The position numbers and the translations under genes were made by a program. A stretch of DNA of 64,000 nucleotides, taken from Arthrobacter antioxidans (lineage in GTDB: Bacteria > Actinomycetota > Actinomycetes > Actinomycetales > Micrococcaceae). The stretch lies in assembly GCF_023100725.1 (NCBI RefSeq), contig NZ_CP095501.1, positions 1,798,001 through 1,862,000 on the forward strand, written 5' to 3'. Below the pieces are notes generated by a model, which worked only from the letters and a program-made list of their open reading frames with translations, had not been told where the DNA came from and ran no database searches. Below are positions 27,356-34,737 of the stretch, in pieces; position 1 is the first letter of the stretch; each line of letters opens with the position of its first letter.

Positions 27356-28843
27356 ATGGATATACAACTTCTTTTGGCGCTCGTCCTGGGTATCGCCACG
27401 ATCATCGTGTTGGTGCTGAGGACCCGCCTCGATGCGTTCGTAGCGCTCCTGATCGCCGCGCTGGTGACCGGCATCGTTGCCGGCCAGGCGCCGCTGGATA
27501 TCGTTTCGTCGATCACGACGGGCTTCGGCAACACCCTGGCGTCGATCGGCATCGTGATCGGCCTCGGCGTCGGGATCGGGAAGATCCTCGAGGTCTCGGG
27601 GGCCGCCAACTCGCTGGCCATGGCCTTCCTCAGACTCTTCGGCAAGGGCCGTGAGCCCTGGGCGCTGGGCAGTGTGGGCGCCCTGGTCTCCATCCCGGTC
27701 TTCTGCGACTCTGGGTACGTCATCATGAACCCGTTGGCCCGATCGATTGCCCGGGTCAAGCGCGCCGGGTACATCACCCTCGCGCTCGCCCTCGGTTGCG
27801 GCATGACGTTGACCCACCACATGGTGCCGCCGACGCCCGGCCCGCTGGCCGTCGCCGGCATCCTCGGTGCCGATCTCGGAGCACTGATCCTTGCGGGTCT
27901 TGTGTTCACCGTTCTGCTGTTGCCCGTCGTGGTCTTCTACGCCAAATGGATGGGGCCGCAGCTCGAGTCCTCCATGTCCGCCTCCATGCGCGAGACCGTG
28001 TACGGCACGGTGCACGCCGGCGCCGAACATCGCGGCGGCACTGCCGTGGCCGATCACGACGGCGGTAGTGGCGTTGACGACGCCGCCCCTTCGCTGGACG
28101 TCGACAACGACGTGCTGGGCACGCCCCCACCCGGGGCCCGGCCCCACAGGGTCGGCGCCTTCATCGCGTCCCTGCCCCTGATGGTTCCGCTCGTCCTCAT
28201 CATCCTCAACACGGTCAGCGGTGCGATCGATCAGAGCAACCAGGGAGTCGTCGGTGGCGACGAGTACACGCCGTCGTCCTGGGCTGTCCCGCTGGCGTTC
28301 ATCGGCAATCCGGTGGTTGCTCTGGTCATCGGTGTGATCCTCGCCGTCTACGTGCTGCTGCCTCGCTGGACTCCTCGTGCGAAGGTGCAGGGCTGGTTCG
28401 CCGAGGCGGCTGCCTCCGCCGGCCTGATCCTTCTCATCACCGGTGCGGGTGGGGCTCTCGGTCAGGTGCTGCGTAGCTCGGGCGTGGGTGACGCTCTCGC
28501 CGAGGCCATCGCCGGTACGCCGTTGCCGGCGTTCCTGGTGCCGTTCCTCATCGCCACCCTGGTCCGCATCGCCCAGGGCTCGGGCACGGTCGCGATGATC
28601 ACGGCAGCATCGGTGACGGCACCGCTGGTGGGTTCGCTCGGCATCGACCCGATCGTCGCGGCACTGGCCTGCACGGCCGGCTCGATGGTGTTCAGCTACT
28701 TCAACGACTCCTACTTCTGGGTCGTGACCCGCTTCGCCGGTCTTGACGGCATCGCCGCGCTCAAGGGTTGGTCAGGCATCACGACGGCGGTATGGGCCGG
28801 TTCGATCCCGCTGCTGTTCATCGCCAACGCAGTACTCGGCTGA
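27356..28843 (+). CDS. GntP family gluconate/sugar-acid permease
   Basis: 495 residues with about 12-14 hydrophobic segments. GntP-family features: IGLGVGIGKILEVSGAA near the N-terminus, VSIPVFCDSGYVIMNPL, MTLTHHMVPPTPGPLA, ARIAQGSGT-like VRIAQGSGTVAMITAAS and FNDSYFWVVTRF. A long hydrophilic cytoplasmic loop sits near residues 215-265. It is a proton symporter for gluconate-like acids. ATG 27356 has GAGGAGC upstream; in-frame starts exist further upstream but would add non-membrane sequence. Divergent from the catabolic operon. Confidence 0.9.
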   Translation: MDIQLLLALVLGIATIIVLVLRTRLDAFVALLIAALVTGIVAGQAPLDIVSSITTGFGNTLASIGIVIGLGVGIGKILEVSGAANSLAMAFLRLFGKGREPWALGSVGALVSIPVFCDSGYVIMNPLARSIARVKRAGYITLALALGCGMTLTHHMVPPTPGPLAVAGILGADLGALILAGLVFTVLLLPVVVFYAKWMGPQLESSMSASMRETVYGTVHAGAEHRGGTAVADHDGGSGVDDAAPSLDVDNDVLGTPPPGARPHRVGAFIASLPLMVPLVLIILNTVSGAIDQSNQGVVGGDEYTPSSWAVPLAFIGNPVVALVIGVILAVYVLLPRWTPRAKVQGWFAEAAASAGLILLITGAGGALGQVLRSSGVGDALAEAIAGTPLPAFLVPFLIATLVRIAQGSGTVAMITAASVTAPLVGSLGIDPIVAALACTAGSMVFSYFNDSYFWVVTRFAGLDGIAALKGWSGITTAVWAGSIPLLFIANAVLG

Positions 28844-28863
28844 TCCTGCGAGGTCCATCAACG

Positions 28864-28905
28864 GTGGCCGGGCGGGCCGGATCCACATCCGAGCCGCCCG
28901 GCCAC
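28864..28905 (+). terminator. Terminator after the GntP gene
   Basis: A perfect 12-bp stem (GTGGCCGGGCGG and its complement), with a nested smaller stem in the 18-base loop, starts 20 bases after the GntP stop. Confidence 0.7.
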
Positions 28906-28983
28906 TGCTGTCCGGGCGGGGGACGGGGGTGGTCCCCCGGGCCCGAGGTGCCGTACCGTTCCGGCCTTCCGCATCGACGACAC

Positions 28984-29016
28984 GATTGATATGATAAATC
29001 CATCATTCAATCAATC
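28984..29016 (+). promoter_or_regulatory. AT-rich dyad operator of the ArsR/SulP operon
   Basis: GATTGATATGAT and ATCATTCAATCAATC form an imperfect dyad around AAATCC, the only strongly AT-rich stretch in this neighbourhood. TATGAT at 28990-28995 looks like a -10 element, so a repressor bound here would block polymerase. The pattern suits the ArsR-family regulator encoded 15 bases downstream. Confidence 0.65.
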
Positions 29017-29030
29017 AAGGCGGGTCGAGG

Positions 29031-29441
29031 ATGTCGGATGACGAGCCGGGCGTACAAGATTTCGCTGATTTCCGGGCGCCCCTGTACGAAGTGAAGGCGA
29101 ATCTCTTCAAAGGGCTGGCGCATCCTGTGCGGATCCGCGTGCTGGAGTTGCTGTCGGCAGCACCGGAGGTCTCGGTATCGGACATGCTGCTGGCGACGGG
29201 CCTCGAAGCGTCCCACCTGTCCCAGCATCTGTCGGTGCTGCGCCGGTATCACCTGGTGACGTCGGAGCGCCGCGGACTCCAGCAGTTCTACAGCCTGGCC
29301 ACCCCGCGGGTGGCGGAGTTGCTGGCTGTCGCGCGGGGACTCCTCGGCGAGGTCCTGCATGCCACGAAGGAGAACCTGGAGTACTCGGCCCTGACCAGCG
29401 CTTCGATCATGACGTCGACGGGTGATGACCGCACTCCATGA
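29031..29441 (+). CDS. ArsR family transcriptional regulator
   Basis: 136 residues with a winged-helix DNA-binding domain: LFKGLAHPVRIRVLELL, then the recognition helix region LEASHLSQHLSVLRRYHLV and wing SERRGLQQFYSL. It has no Cys residue and lacks the ELCVCDL metal site of ArsR and SmtB, so it is probably not an arsenic or cadmium sensor. The stop overlaps the SulP start (ATGA). Likely repressor of its own operon through the dyad at 28984. Confidence 0.85.
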   Translation: MSDDEPGVQDFADFRAPLYEVKANLFKGLAHPVRIRVLELLSAAPEVSVSDMLLATGLEASHLSQHLSVLRRYHLVTSERRGLQQFYSLATPRVAELLAVARGLLGEVLHATKENLEYSALTSASIMTSTGDDRTP

Positions 29442-31135
29442 GGGTGCTCTCGAGGATCCGACCCCTGCTGCCCGGGTCACGCGACTACGCGCAGGCCCCA
29501 CGCACCTGGAAGGGAGACCTGATTGCTGGTCTCACGGTGGGCATCGTCGCGCTGCCGCTGGCGCTGGCGTTCGGCGTCAGCTCCGGGGCAGGCGCTGCCA
29601 GCGGACTGATCACCGCTGTGGTCGCCGGTCTGGTCGCGGCGGTGTTCGGCGGCTCGAATGTCCAGGTGTCCGGGCCTACAGGCGCCATGGTCGTCGTCCT
29701 GGGTCCGGTGGTCGCCGTTCACGGCACTGGCGCACTGGCAGTGGCGAGCGTGCTGGCCGGGCTCATGGTGGTGGTCGCCGGCATCCTGAAGCTGGGGCGG
29801 GTCGTCGCCTTCCTGCCGTGGCCGGTGATCGAAGGATTCACCCTCGGTATCGCCGTCATCATCTTCCTGCAACAGGTGCCCTCCGCGTTCGGTGTGGATC
29901 CCGGGCCCAGCAGTAATGCCGCGGTATCCGCCGCACAGGCCCTCGCTACGACGTCGTTCGGGGCGCTTCTCGCGCCGGTGGCTCTTGTCGCCGTCGTCGC
30001 ACTGATCATGGTCGCTGCCCCCCGGATCCCCGGCTCGATCATCGCCATCGTCGTGGCGAGCGTCGTGGCCGAGGTCGCCGACCTGCCTGTGGCCAGGATC
30101 GGGGCCCTGCCCGATTCCCTGCCGGCCCCGACCGTACCCGGTCTGAACTGGGATCTCATCCTCACCCTTGCGGGCCCGGCCGCGACGATCGCCGCCCTGG
30201 CCGCCATCGAATCGCTCCTCTCGGCACGGGTTGCCGCCTCCATCTCCGATACGGGCCCCTACGACCCCGACCGCGAGCTGTTCGGTCAGGGCCTGGCGTC
30301 GGTGGCCTCTGGTTTCTTCGGCGGGATGCCCGCCACCGGTGCTATCGCACGCACCGCAGTGAACGTCCGGTCGGGAGACCGGACCCGACTCGCGGCGATC
30401 ACCCACGCCCTGGTCCTGCTCGCGGTCGTCTACTTCGCCACCGGCCCGGTTTCCCGCATCCCGCTGGCAGCCCTGGCGGGCGTCCTCATGGTCACCGCGG
30501 CACGCATGGTGTCCGTCGACACCCTGCGCAGCGTCGTCGGCTCGACCCGCGCCGACACTGTGGTGTTCTTCGTGACGGCGGTGATCACCGTGTCCCTGGA
30601 CCTGATCCAGGCAGTGGAGATCGGCATCCTGACGGCCGCCTTCTTCGCGCTCCGTGCCCTGGTGAGATCCAGCGGGGTCCACCGGGAAGAGATTCCGGGA
30701 CCGGCCCAGGACGGAGATGCCCATATAGCCGTCTTCCGCCTCGACGGGGCGCTGTTCTTCGCAGCCGCGGAACGGGTGCTGGAACGGGTCAGCGGGATCC
30801 GCGACGTGGACGTCGTGATCATCCGCATGTCCCAGCTGCAGGCGTTGGATGCGACCGGGGCCCGGGTCATCACGGACATCGTCACCGCCCTCGAGCGCCG
30901 CGGGATCACCGTCCTGATCAAGGGGATCCAGGACCGCCACCTGCACCTCATCACCAAGGTCGGGGTGCTCGAGTCCCTGCGCCACCACGAGCACCTGTTC
31001 GCCGAGCTGGACCCGGCGGTGGAGCACGCCCGCAGCCATGTCGCCCGCAACCGGGCCGCGCGGACCACGGCCCTCCTCGGTCAGGACCCCGCAGCGTTCA
31101 CCGGCTCGGGACCGCATCCGGGATCGCCTTCATGA
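29438..31135 (+). CDS. SulP family anion transporter with STAS domain
   Basis: 565 residues. The membrane domain has about 12-14 helices with the SulP signature region GLTVGIVALPLALAFGVSSG, and FGGMPATGAIARTAVN. The C-terminal STAS domain (about residues 430-540) includes IRMSQLQALDATGARVI, where the DAT-G segment is the usual phosphorylation/anti-sigma-like loop. SulP proteins carry sulfate, bicarbonate, molybdate or related anions. Position between an ArsR regulator and a methyltransferase is unusual for a plain sulfate transporter. Confidence 0.9.
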   Translation: MRVLSRIRPLLPGSRDYAQAPRTWKGDLIAGLTVGIVALPLALAFGVSSGAGAASGLITAVVAGLVAAVFGGSNVQVSGPTGAMVVVLGPVVAVHGTGALAVASVLAGLMVVVAGILKLGRVVAFLPWPVIEGFTLGIAVIIFLQQVPSAFGVDPGPSSNAAVSAAQALATTSFGALLAPVALVAVVALIMVAAPRIPGSIIAIVVASVVAEVADLPVARIGALPDSLPAPTVPGLNWDLILTLAGPAATIAALAAIESLLSARVAASISDTGPYDPDRELFGQGLASVASGFFGGMPATGAIARTAVNVRSGDRTRLAAITHALVLLAVVYFATGPVSRIPLAALAGVLMVTAARMVSVDTLRSVVGSTRADTVVFFVTAVITVSLDLIQAVEIGILTAAFFALRALVRSSGVHREEIPGPAQDGDAHIAVFRLDGALFFAAAERVLERVSGIRDVDVVIIRMSQLQALDATGARVITDIVTALERRGITVLIKGIQDRHLHLITKVGVLESLRHHEHLFAELDPAVEHARSHVARNRAARTTALLGQDPAAFTGSGPHPGSPS

Positions 31136-31818
31136 CCGCAGCCGCGAACAGGCAGCCCGCCTGGAAGAACCCGGAAACACGATGTACGCTCCCCGAGCCC
31201 AGCGCCGGGGCCTGCGACCGGTGGTACCGGGAGATCGACGCCGGGTGGGCCCCGGTCAGTCACCGTGTCATCACGGAACTCGAGAAGCTCCCACCCGGAC
31301 GCGCGCTGGACCTCGGGTGCGGAGACGGTCGGCACGCGGTATGGCTTGCCGGACGAAGCTGGCAGGTGGAGGCACTGGACTTCTCGGAGGAAGCACTCCG
31401 CATCGGGCGCGAGCGAGCGTTTGCCGAAGGAGTCAGTGATGGCGTCACTTGGACGAAGGCCGATGCACGCGACATCGCTCCTGCGCCGGAGACCGTCGAT
31501 CTGATCCTGGCGGCTTTCCTGGACGTTCCTGCGCAATCGATGGAACAGGTCATCGCGCGCACGGTGGCGGGTCTGGTCCCGGGCGGCAGGTTCCTGCTGG
31601 TCGGACATGAGACGGGACAGCGTTCCGCCGGCGCAGGGGTGCCCCAGGACGACGAGGCACTGGCCAGCGCCCGGAGCGCCTGCCGGTGGCTGTCCGAGGC
31701 CGGGCTCCTGATCGAGTCCTTCGGCACCTACCCCCGGGTCGTGCCGGGCGAGAGCTGGCCGGCGATCGATCACATCGTCGTGGCGCGAGGGGCAGGGCCG
31801 CACCAGGAGGGGGGATGA
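31132..31818 (+). CDS. Class I SAM-dependent methyltransferase (TehB-like)
   Basis: 228 residues. Motif I LDLGCGDGRHAVWLA, acidic ribose-binding region EALDFSEEAL, motif ADARDIAP and post-motif LVPGGRFLLVGHE are intact. The sequence resembles the TehB/thiopurine-methyltransferase group that methylates small molecules or oxyanions such as tellurite and selenite. It overlaps the SulP stop by 4 bases. Substrate not established. Confidence 0.82.
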   Translation: MTAAANRQPAWKNPETRCTLPEPSAGACDRWYREIDAGWAPVSHRVITELEKLPPGRALDLGCGDGRHAVWLAGRSWQVEALDFSEEALRIGRERAFAEGVSDGVTWTKADARDIAPAPETVDLILAAFLDVPAQSMEQVIARTVAGLVPGGRFLLVGHETGQRSAGAGVPQDDEALASARSACRWLSEAGLLIESFGTYPRVVPGESWPAIDHIVVARGAGPHQEGG

Positions 31819-32069
31819 CCGGTGACGGACGAGCATTGGTGGCGCCCGCGCAATCGCCGCCCGGGGCATCAGCACCGGGCGGGTCGATGCGCAGGGGATC
31901 AGCACGTGTCGGGCCCCGCAGCCGGTGAACCGGGACGCGATGGCCGCGTTTCGCCACCCCCCTCAGGGGCGGGGAGGATGAGCGGAAAGCCGCACCGATC
32001 TGAGAGTGGGAACCGGCAACTCCCGGTTGTAAGAGATCAACGTGTTGGTGGGGTTCGTGTCGGCAGGTA

Positions 32070-32519
32070 CTAGTGGGTTGTGCCGAACCGGCGGCCCCGC
32101 ACGTGCGTCGGAGCCAGTTCGTAGAACAGGTCACGCTGGCCCGGCGCCCAGGGGTGATCGACTGACTTGCCCCAGAGGGTCGTCAGGAGTGCTGAATCCT
32201 CCACGCGCGTCGCAGGGCCGTTGAGGAGGATGGTCCAGCCCTGCTGGGCGTCCCTGTCGACGTGGTCGATCTGGAAAGCCGCGTGGTCCAGGTAGCTGGT
32301 GGCAATGGTGCCGTCGGCGGAGGTCCGGAAGTACACCCGTTCGTCCATCACGAAATAGGTGACGGGAAGAATGTCCAGAAGACCATCGCGGAAGAAACCG
32401 ATTCGGCCCGTCTGCTGTGTCGTTGCCAGAGCCCAGCATTCAGACGGTGAGAGCTTGTCCGAGGTGCGCAGGGCCCCGGGAGAATTCCAGTAGGCATCCC
32501 GGTGCGGTTCAGTGGTCAT
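32070..32519 (-). CDS. Pyridoxamine 5'-phosphate oxidase-fold flavin protein
   Basis: 149 residues. Split-barrel flavin-binding pattern: LSPSECWALATTQQTGRIGF, then ILPVTYFVMDERVYFRTS, AAFQIDHVD and the C-terminal basic segment RGRRFG. Small proteins of this family are frequent members of the mycobacterial DosR regulon. Upstream at 32668-32683 is one of five GC-rich palindromes found in this island. It is the leftmost gene of the stress island. Cofactor (FMN or F420) not determinable. Confidence 0.82.
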   Translation of the reverse strand: MTTEPHRDAYWNSPGALRTSDKLSPSECWALATTQQTGRIGFFRDGLLDILPVTYFVMDERVYFRTSADGTIATSYLDHAAFQIDHVDRDAQQGWTILLNGPATRVEDSALLTTLWGKSVDHPWAPGQRDLFYELAPTHVRGRRFGTTH

Positions 32520-32657
32520 GGTGCCGTCCTTTTCCTTGAGTCACGCAGACCCGGTCACGAGCGGCCCGACAGGGCGACCGATGGAGTGGTGCATGTGCAC
32601 TCTGAACGGCATAAGCGCTCAGCGGTCTCCTTCCCTTTGACGCTACAAAGAAATGAT

Positions 32658-32693
32658 CTTCCTGATCAGGGTCGAAGGGCCCTGATCAGGAAG
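32658..32693. repeat. 14-bp perfect inverted repeat enclosing a DevR-like box
   Basis: CTTCCTGATCAGGG and its exact complement flank 8 bases. The centre, AGGGTCGAAGGGCCCT (32668-32683), is one mismatch from the box in front of the sensor kinase gene. The outer arms contain TGATCA on both sides. Confidence 0.7.
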
Positions 32694-32727
32694 GTTGTTC
32701 TCAGAGACGGTTGAGCCATTGCTCCGC

Positions 32728-32760
32728 GCCTTGGTGGGCTGGGTACCACTCCACCAAGGC
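32728..32760. repeat. 10-bp perfect inverted repeat
   Basis: GCCTTGGTGG and CCACCAAGGC are separated by 13 bases. It could be a terminator or a structural element of a small RNA. No T-run follows. Confidence 0.55.
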
Positions 32761-33104
32761 AGAGGGTGCTCGTACTGCAGAGACCAGTCCGAGGAATTCC
32801 GTACGTGCGCCTCAATGAAGTCAACGACAAGGGAAACAACGGATGACACCCCGGCACACTGGCACCGACCCGTTAGCACAAGACACCCTAGATCCTGGCT
32901 CGGATCCCGGTGTTTCCAGCCCGTCTTCGACGGCGGCCGGGACGACGATAGGGGAGCCGACAGGGGAGTGGAGTGATGCAGACACTGCTCTCCGAGCCGC
33001 TTCCGCACGTTCGAAGCCCTCCTGTGTTGCGGTGTCCGCCGACTCGACGAGGCACCGCGTCGGAGCAGGGCTGCGTCAGGCGATAGGGCTGGCGTCCCGC
33101 GGCA

Positions 33105-33119
33105 GGAACCTGCGGTTCC
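33105..33119 (+). promoter_or_regulatory. Hairpin over the ribosome binding site of a universal stress protein gene
   Basis: GGAACC, TGC, GGTTCC forms a 6-bp stem ending one base before the ATG at 33121. The left arm contains the only purine-rich ribosome site (AGGAAC), so the stem would hide it. Confidence 0.45.
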
Positions 33120-33120
33120 C

Positions 33121-34080
33121 ATGCTGACAGCCACACAACCCCAGGGCCCGGTATCGCCTCATCCCGTCGATCAGCGGCCGATTCTGGTCGCCATCCGAGG
33201 TCCTCTGACTCTCAACCCGCCCCTTGAGTGGGCTGCCCGCCGAGCGCGCAGTGCGGATCTTCCGTTGACCCTGGTTCACGCTGTTCCCGCCGCCGATTCG
33301 GTGCCGGCGGGCACCCGTTACGCGGATGTGGTCGCCGCCGGCCGCAGGATGCTGCAGGACGAGGCGGCGCGGTGGAGGACCCGGTTCCCGACGTTGCGGG
33401 TGGGTACCTACCTTCACTGCGGAGATGTCGTCCATGCCCTCCTCGGATTGTCGGCCGACGCGTCGTTGCTCGTCGTCGGCGAGGACCGGGTGAATACGCT
33501 CACCGGTCCATTCCAAGGCTGTGTGGCCCTTCAGATGGTGCTGGGTTCGCTGGCTCCGGTCCTGATCATCCCGATCGGCCATCGGGACGGCGGCGACAAG
33601 AACGGTACCGCCCACGGCCACGTAGTGGTCGGTATCGATGGTTCTGCTGAGTCATTTTCGGCGCTGACTCGGGCCGCTGCCGAAGCGCACGGATCGGGTG
33701 CGGCGCTGCGGGTCATCGCGGCGGTGAAGCCGGGGCCGAAAGCCTCGGAGTCGCTGACCATCAGCCCTCCGCGGGTCCTGCGGGCGATTCACGCCGCCTA
33801 CCCGTCCATGGGCGTGAGCTGGATCGTGGATGTGCTTCGACCCCCGGCGCGGGCCCTGGTGCGGCACAGCCGGGACGCGGACCTTCTGGTCATCGGCCGC
33901 CATGGTCGCGGTGCTGGGCCAGGGGCGGGCGTCGGCTCGGTTACGCACACACTGCTCTTGCGCCCGCCCTGTTTGACGCTTGTCATCGGCCTGCCCGAGC
34001 CTGAGTCTGCATTGGACAGCCAGTGCGGGACTGAGGTTGCTGGGGACGGAGTGCACGGGCCGCCGCTGGTGCTGGGCTGA
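33121..34080 (+). CDS. Universal stress protein, tandem UspA domains
   Basis: 319 residues, two UspA domains (about 20-155 and 165-305). The second has the ATP-binding pattern G-x2-G-x9-G-S (VIGRHGRGAGPGAGVGSV). The first lacks it (VVGEDRVNTLTGP), so only one domain is likely to bind nucleotide. The N-terminal VAIRGPLTL replaces the usual V-G-V-D-G-S. Tandem-domain stress proteins are hallmark members of dormancy regulons. First gene right of the 32.5-33.1 kb intergenic region. Confidence 0.85.
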   Translation: MLTATQPQGPVSPHPVDQRPILVAIRGPLTLNPPLEWAARRARSADLPLTLVHAVPAADSVPAGTRYADVVAAGRRMLQDEAARWRTRFPTLRVGTYLHCGDVVHALLGLSADASLLVVGEDRVNTLTGPFQGCVALQMVLGSLAPVLIIPIGHRDGGDKNGTAHGHVVVGIDGSAESFSALTRAAAEAHGSGAALRVIAAVKPGPKASESLTISPPRVLRAIHAAYPSMGVSWIVDVLRPPARALVRHSRDADLLVIGRHGRGAGPGAGVGSVTHTLLLRPPCLTLVIGLPEPESALDSQCGTEVAGDGVHGPPLVLG

Positions 34081-34737
34081 CGGCGCGATCACTGGATTTT
34101 CCCTACATGGCTGCATGGATCGATCTTTCGGCGCCCTGCCCTGAGGGAAAGCGCACACCGCACCGGTCGGATGCACCCGGTCCGGAAGTTCCAGCGCGAC
34201 GGCGATAGCCACGGTATGGCATCTCTCCACGACACTTCGTTTCGCATCCTGGCTCCATGTGTCTCGCTCTTTCTCCCGGATCAATTGCCCGGGTAGAGAC
34301 AATCGGCTTCTGGAACTGCGCATGCTGTTCCCGCCGAGCAGGTCATATTTCCATCGGAGTTATCCGTACACGAGGCCCGTGGCCGACGGCACAGTCATGC
34401 GAAGCCTAAGGCCCCGCCACTAGGCGATCATATGGTCGCTGGGCGAGACGATCGAGGAGAGCGTGGTGGACGAGGGCCCGCCACCCTTGCATCCGAGTAC
34501 CTCGATCGAGCGGCCCGGATGCAGATTTAGGCGGGGATCGGGGTGTGGGTTTGGCCACGGACGGTGAAGGGGTTCGTCGTTCAGACCGTGCCACTATGAG
34601 GATGACGCTAGGGCCGAAGGGCCCTATGACCCGGTTCACGGCGCGTATCGTCCGTGATCTTGCCATCGTCAGCCCAAGGATCGTATCGACGAAAAGCTCC
34701 TTGGGACGAGGCACAATCTCATATTCCGGAGCGTCCA
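34081..34737. other. 657-base intergenic region upstream of the sensor kinase
   Basis: No gene supported. Minus-strand frames here lack motifs and ribosome sites. The right end holds a GC-rich palindrome (34610-34625). The long spacing suggests a complex promoter or an unannotated RNA. Confidence 0.5.
34610..34625 (+). promoter_or_regulatory. DevR-like box upstream of the sensor kinase
   Basis: AGGGCCGAAGGGCCCT, 112 bases before the GTG start. It is the reference copy of a motif found five times between 32 and 43 kb and nowhere else noticed in this window. Confidence 0.6.

Larger units (their letters stand above)
32520..33120. other. 601-base intergenic region with two perfect inverted repeats
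   Basis: No convincing gene. The region holds two strong inverted repeats (32658-32693 and 32728-32760), a DevR-like box and a small stem at 33105-33119 next to the following start codon. An ATG-initiated frame of 94 codons at 32843 has a fair ribosome site, but its translation is Ser/Thr/Asp-rich without a motif and I do not call it. A non-coding RNA is possible. Confidence 0.5.

Noticed and set aside
32843..33127. 94-codon plus-strand frame between two stress genes
   Set aside because: Acceptable ribosome site but no motif, and it would overlap the hairpin and start of the next gene.
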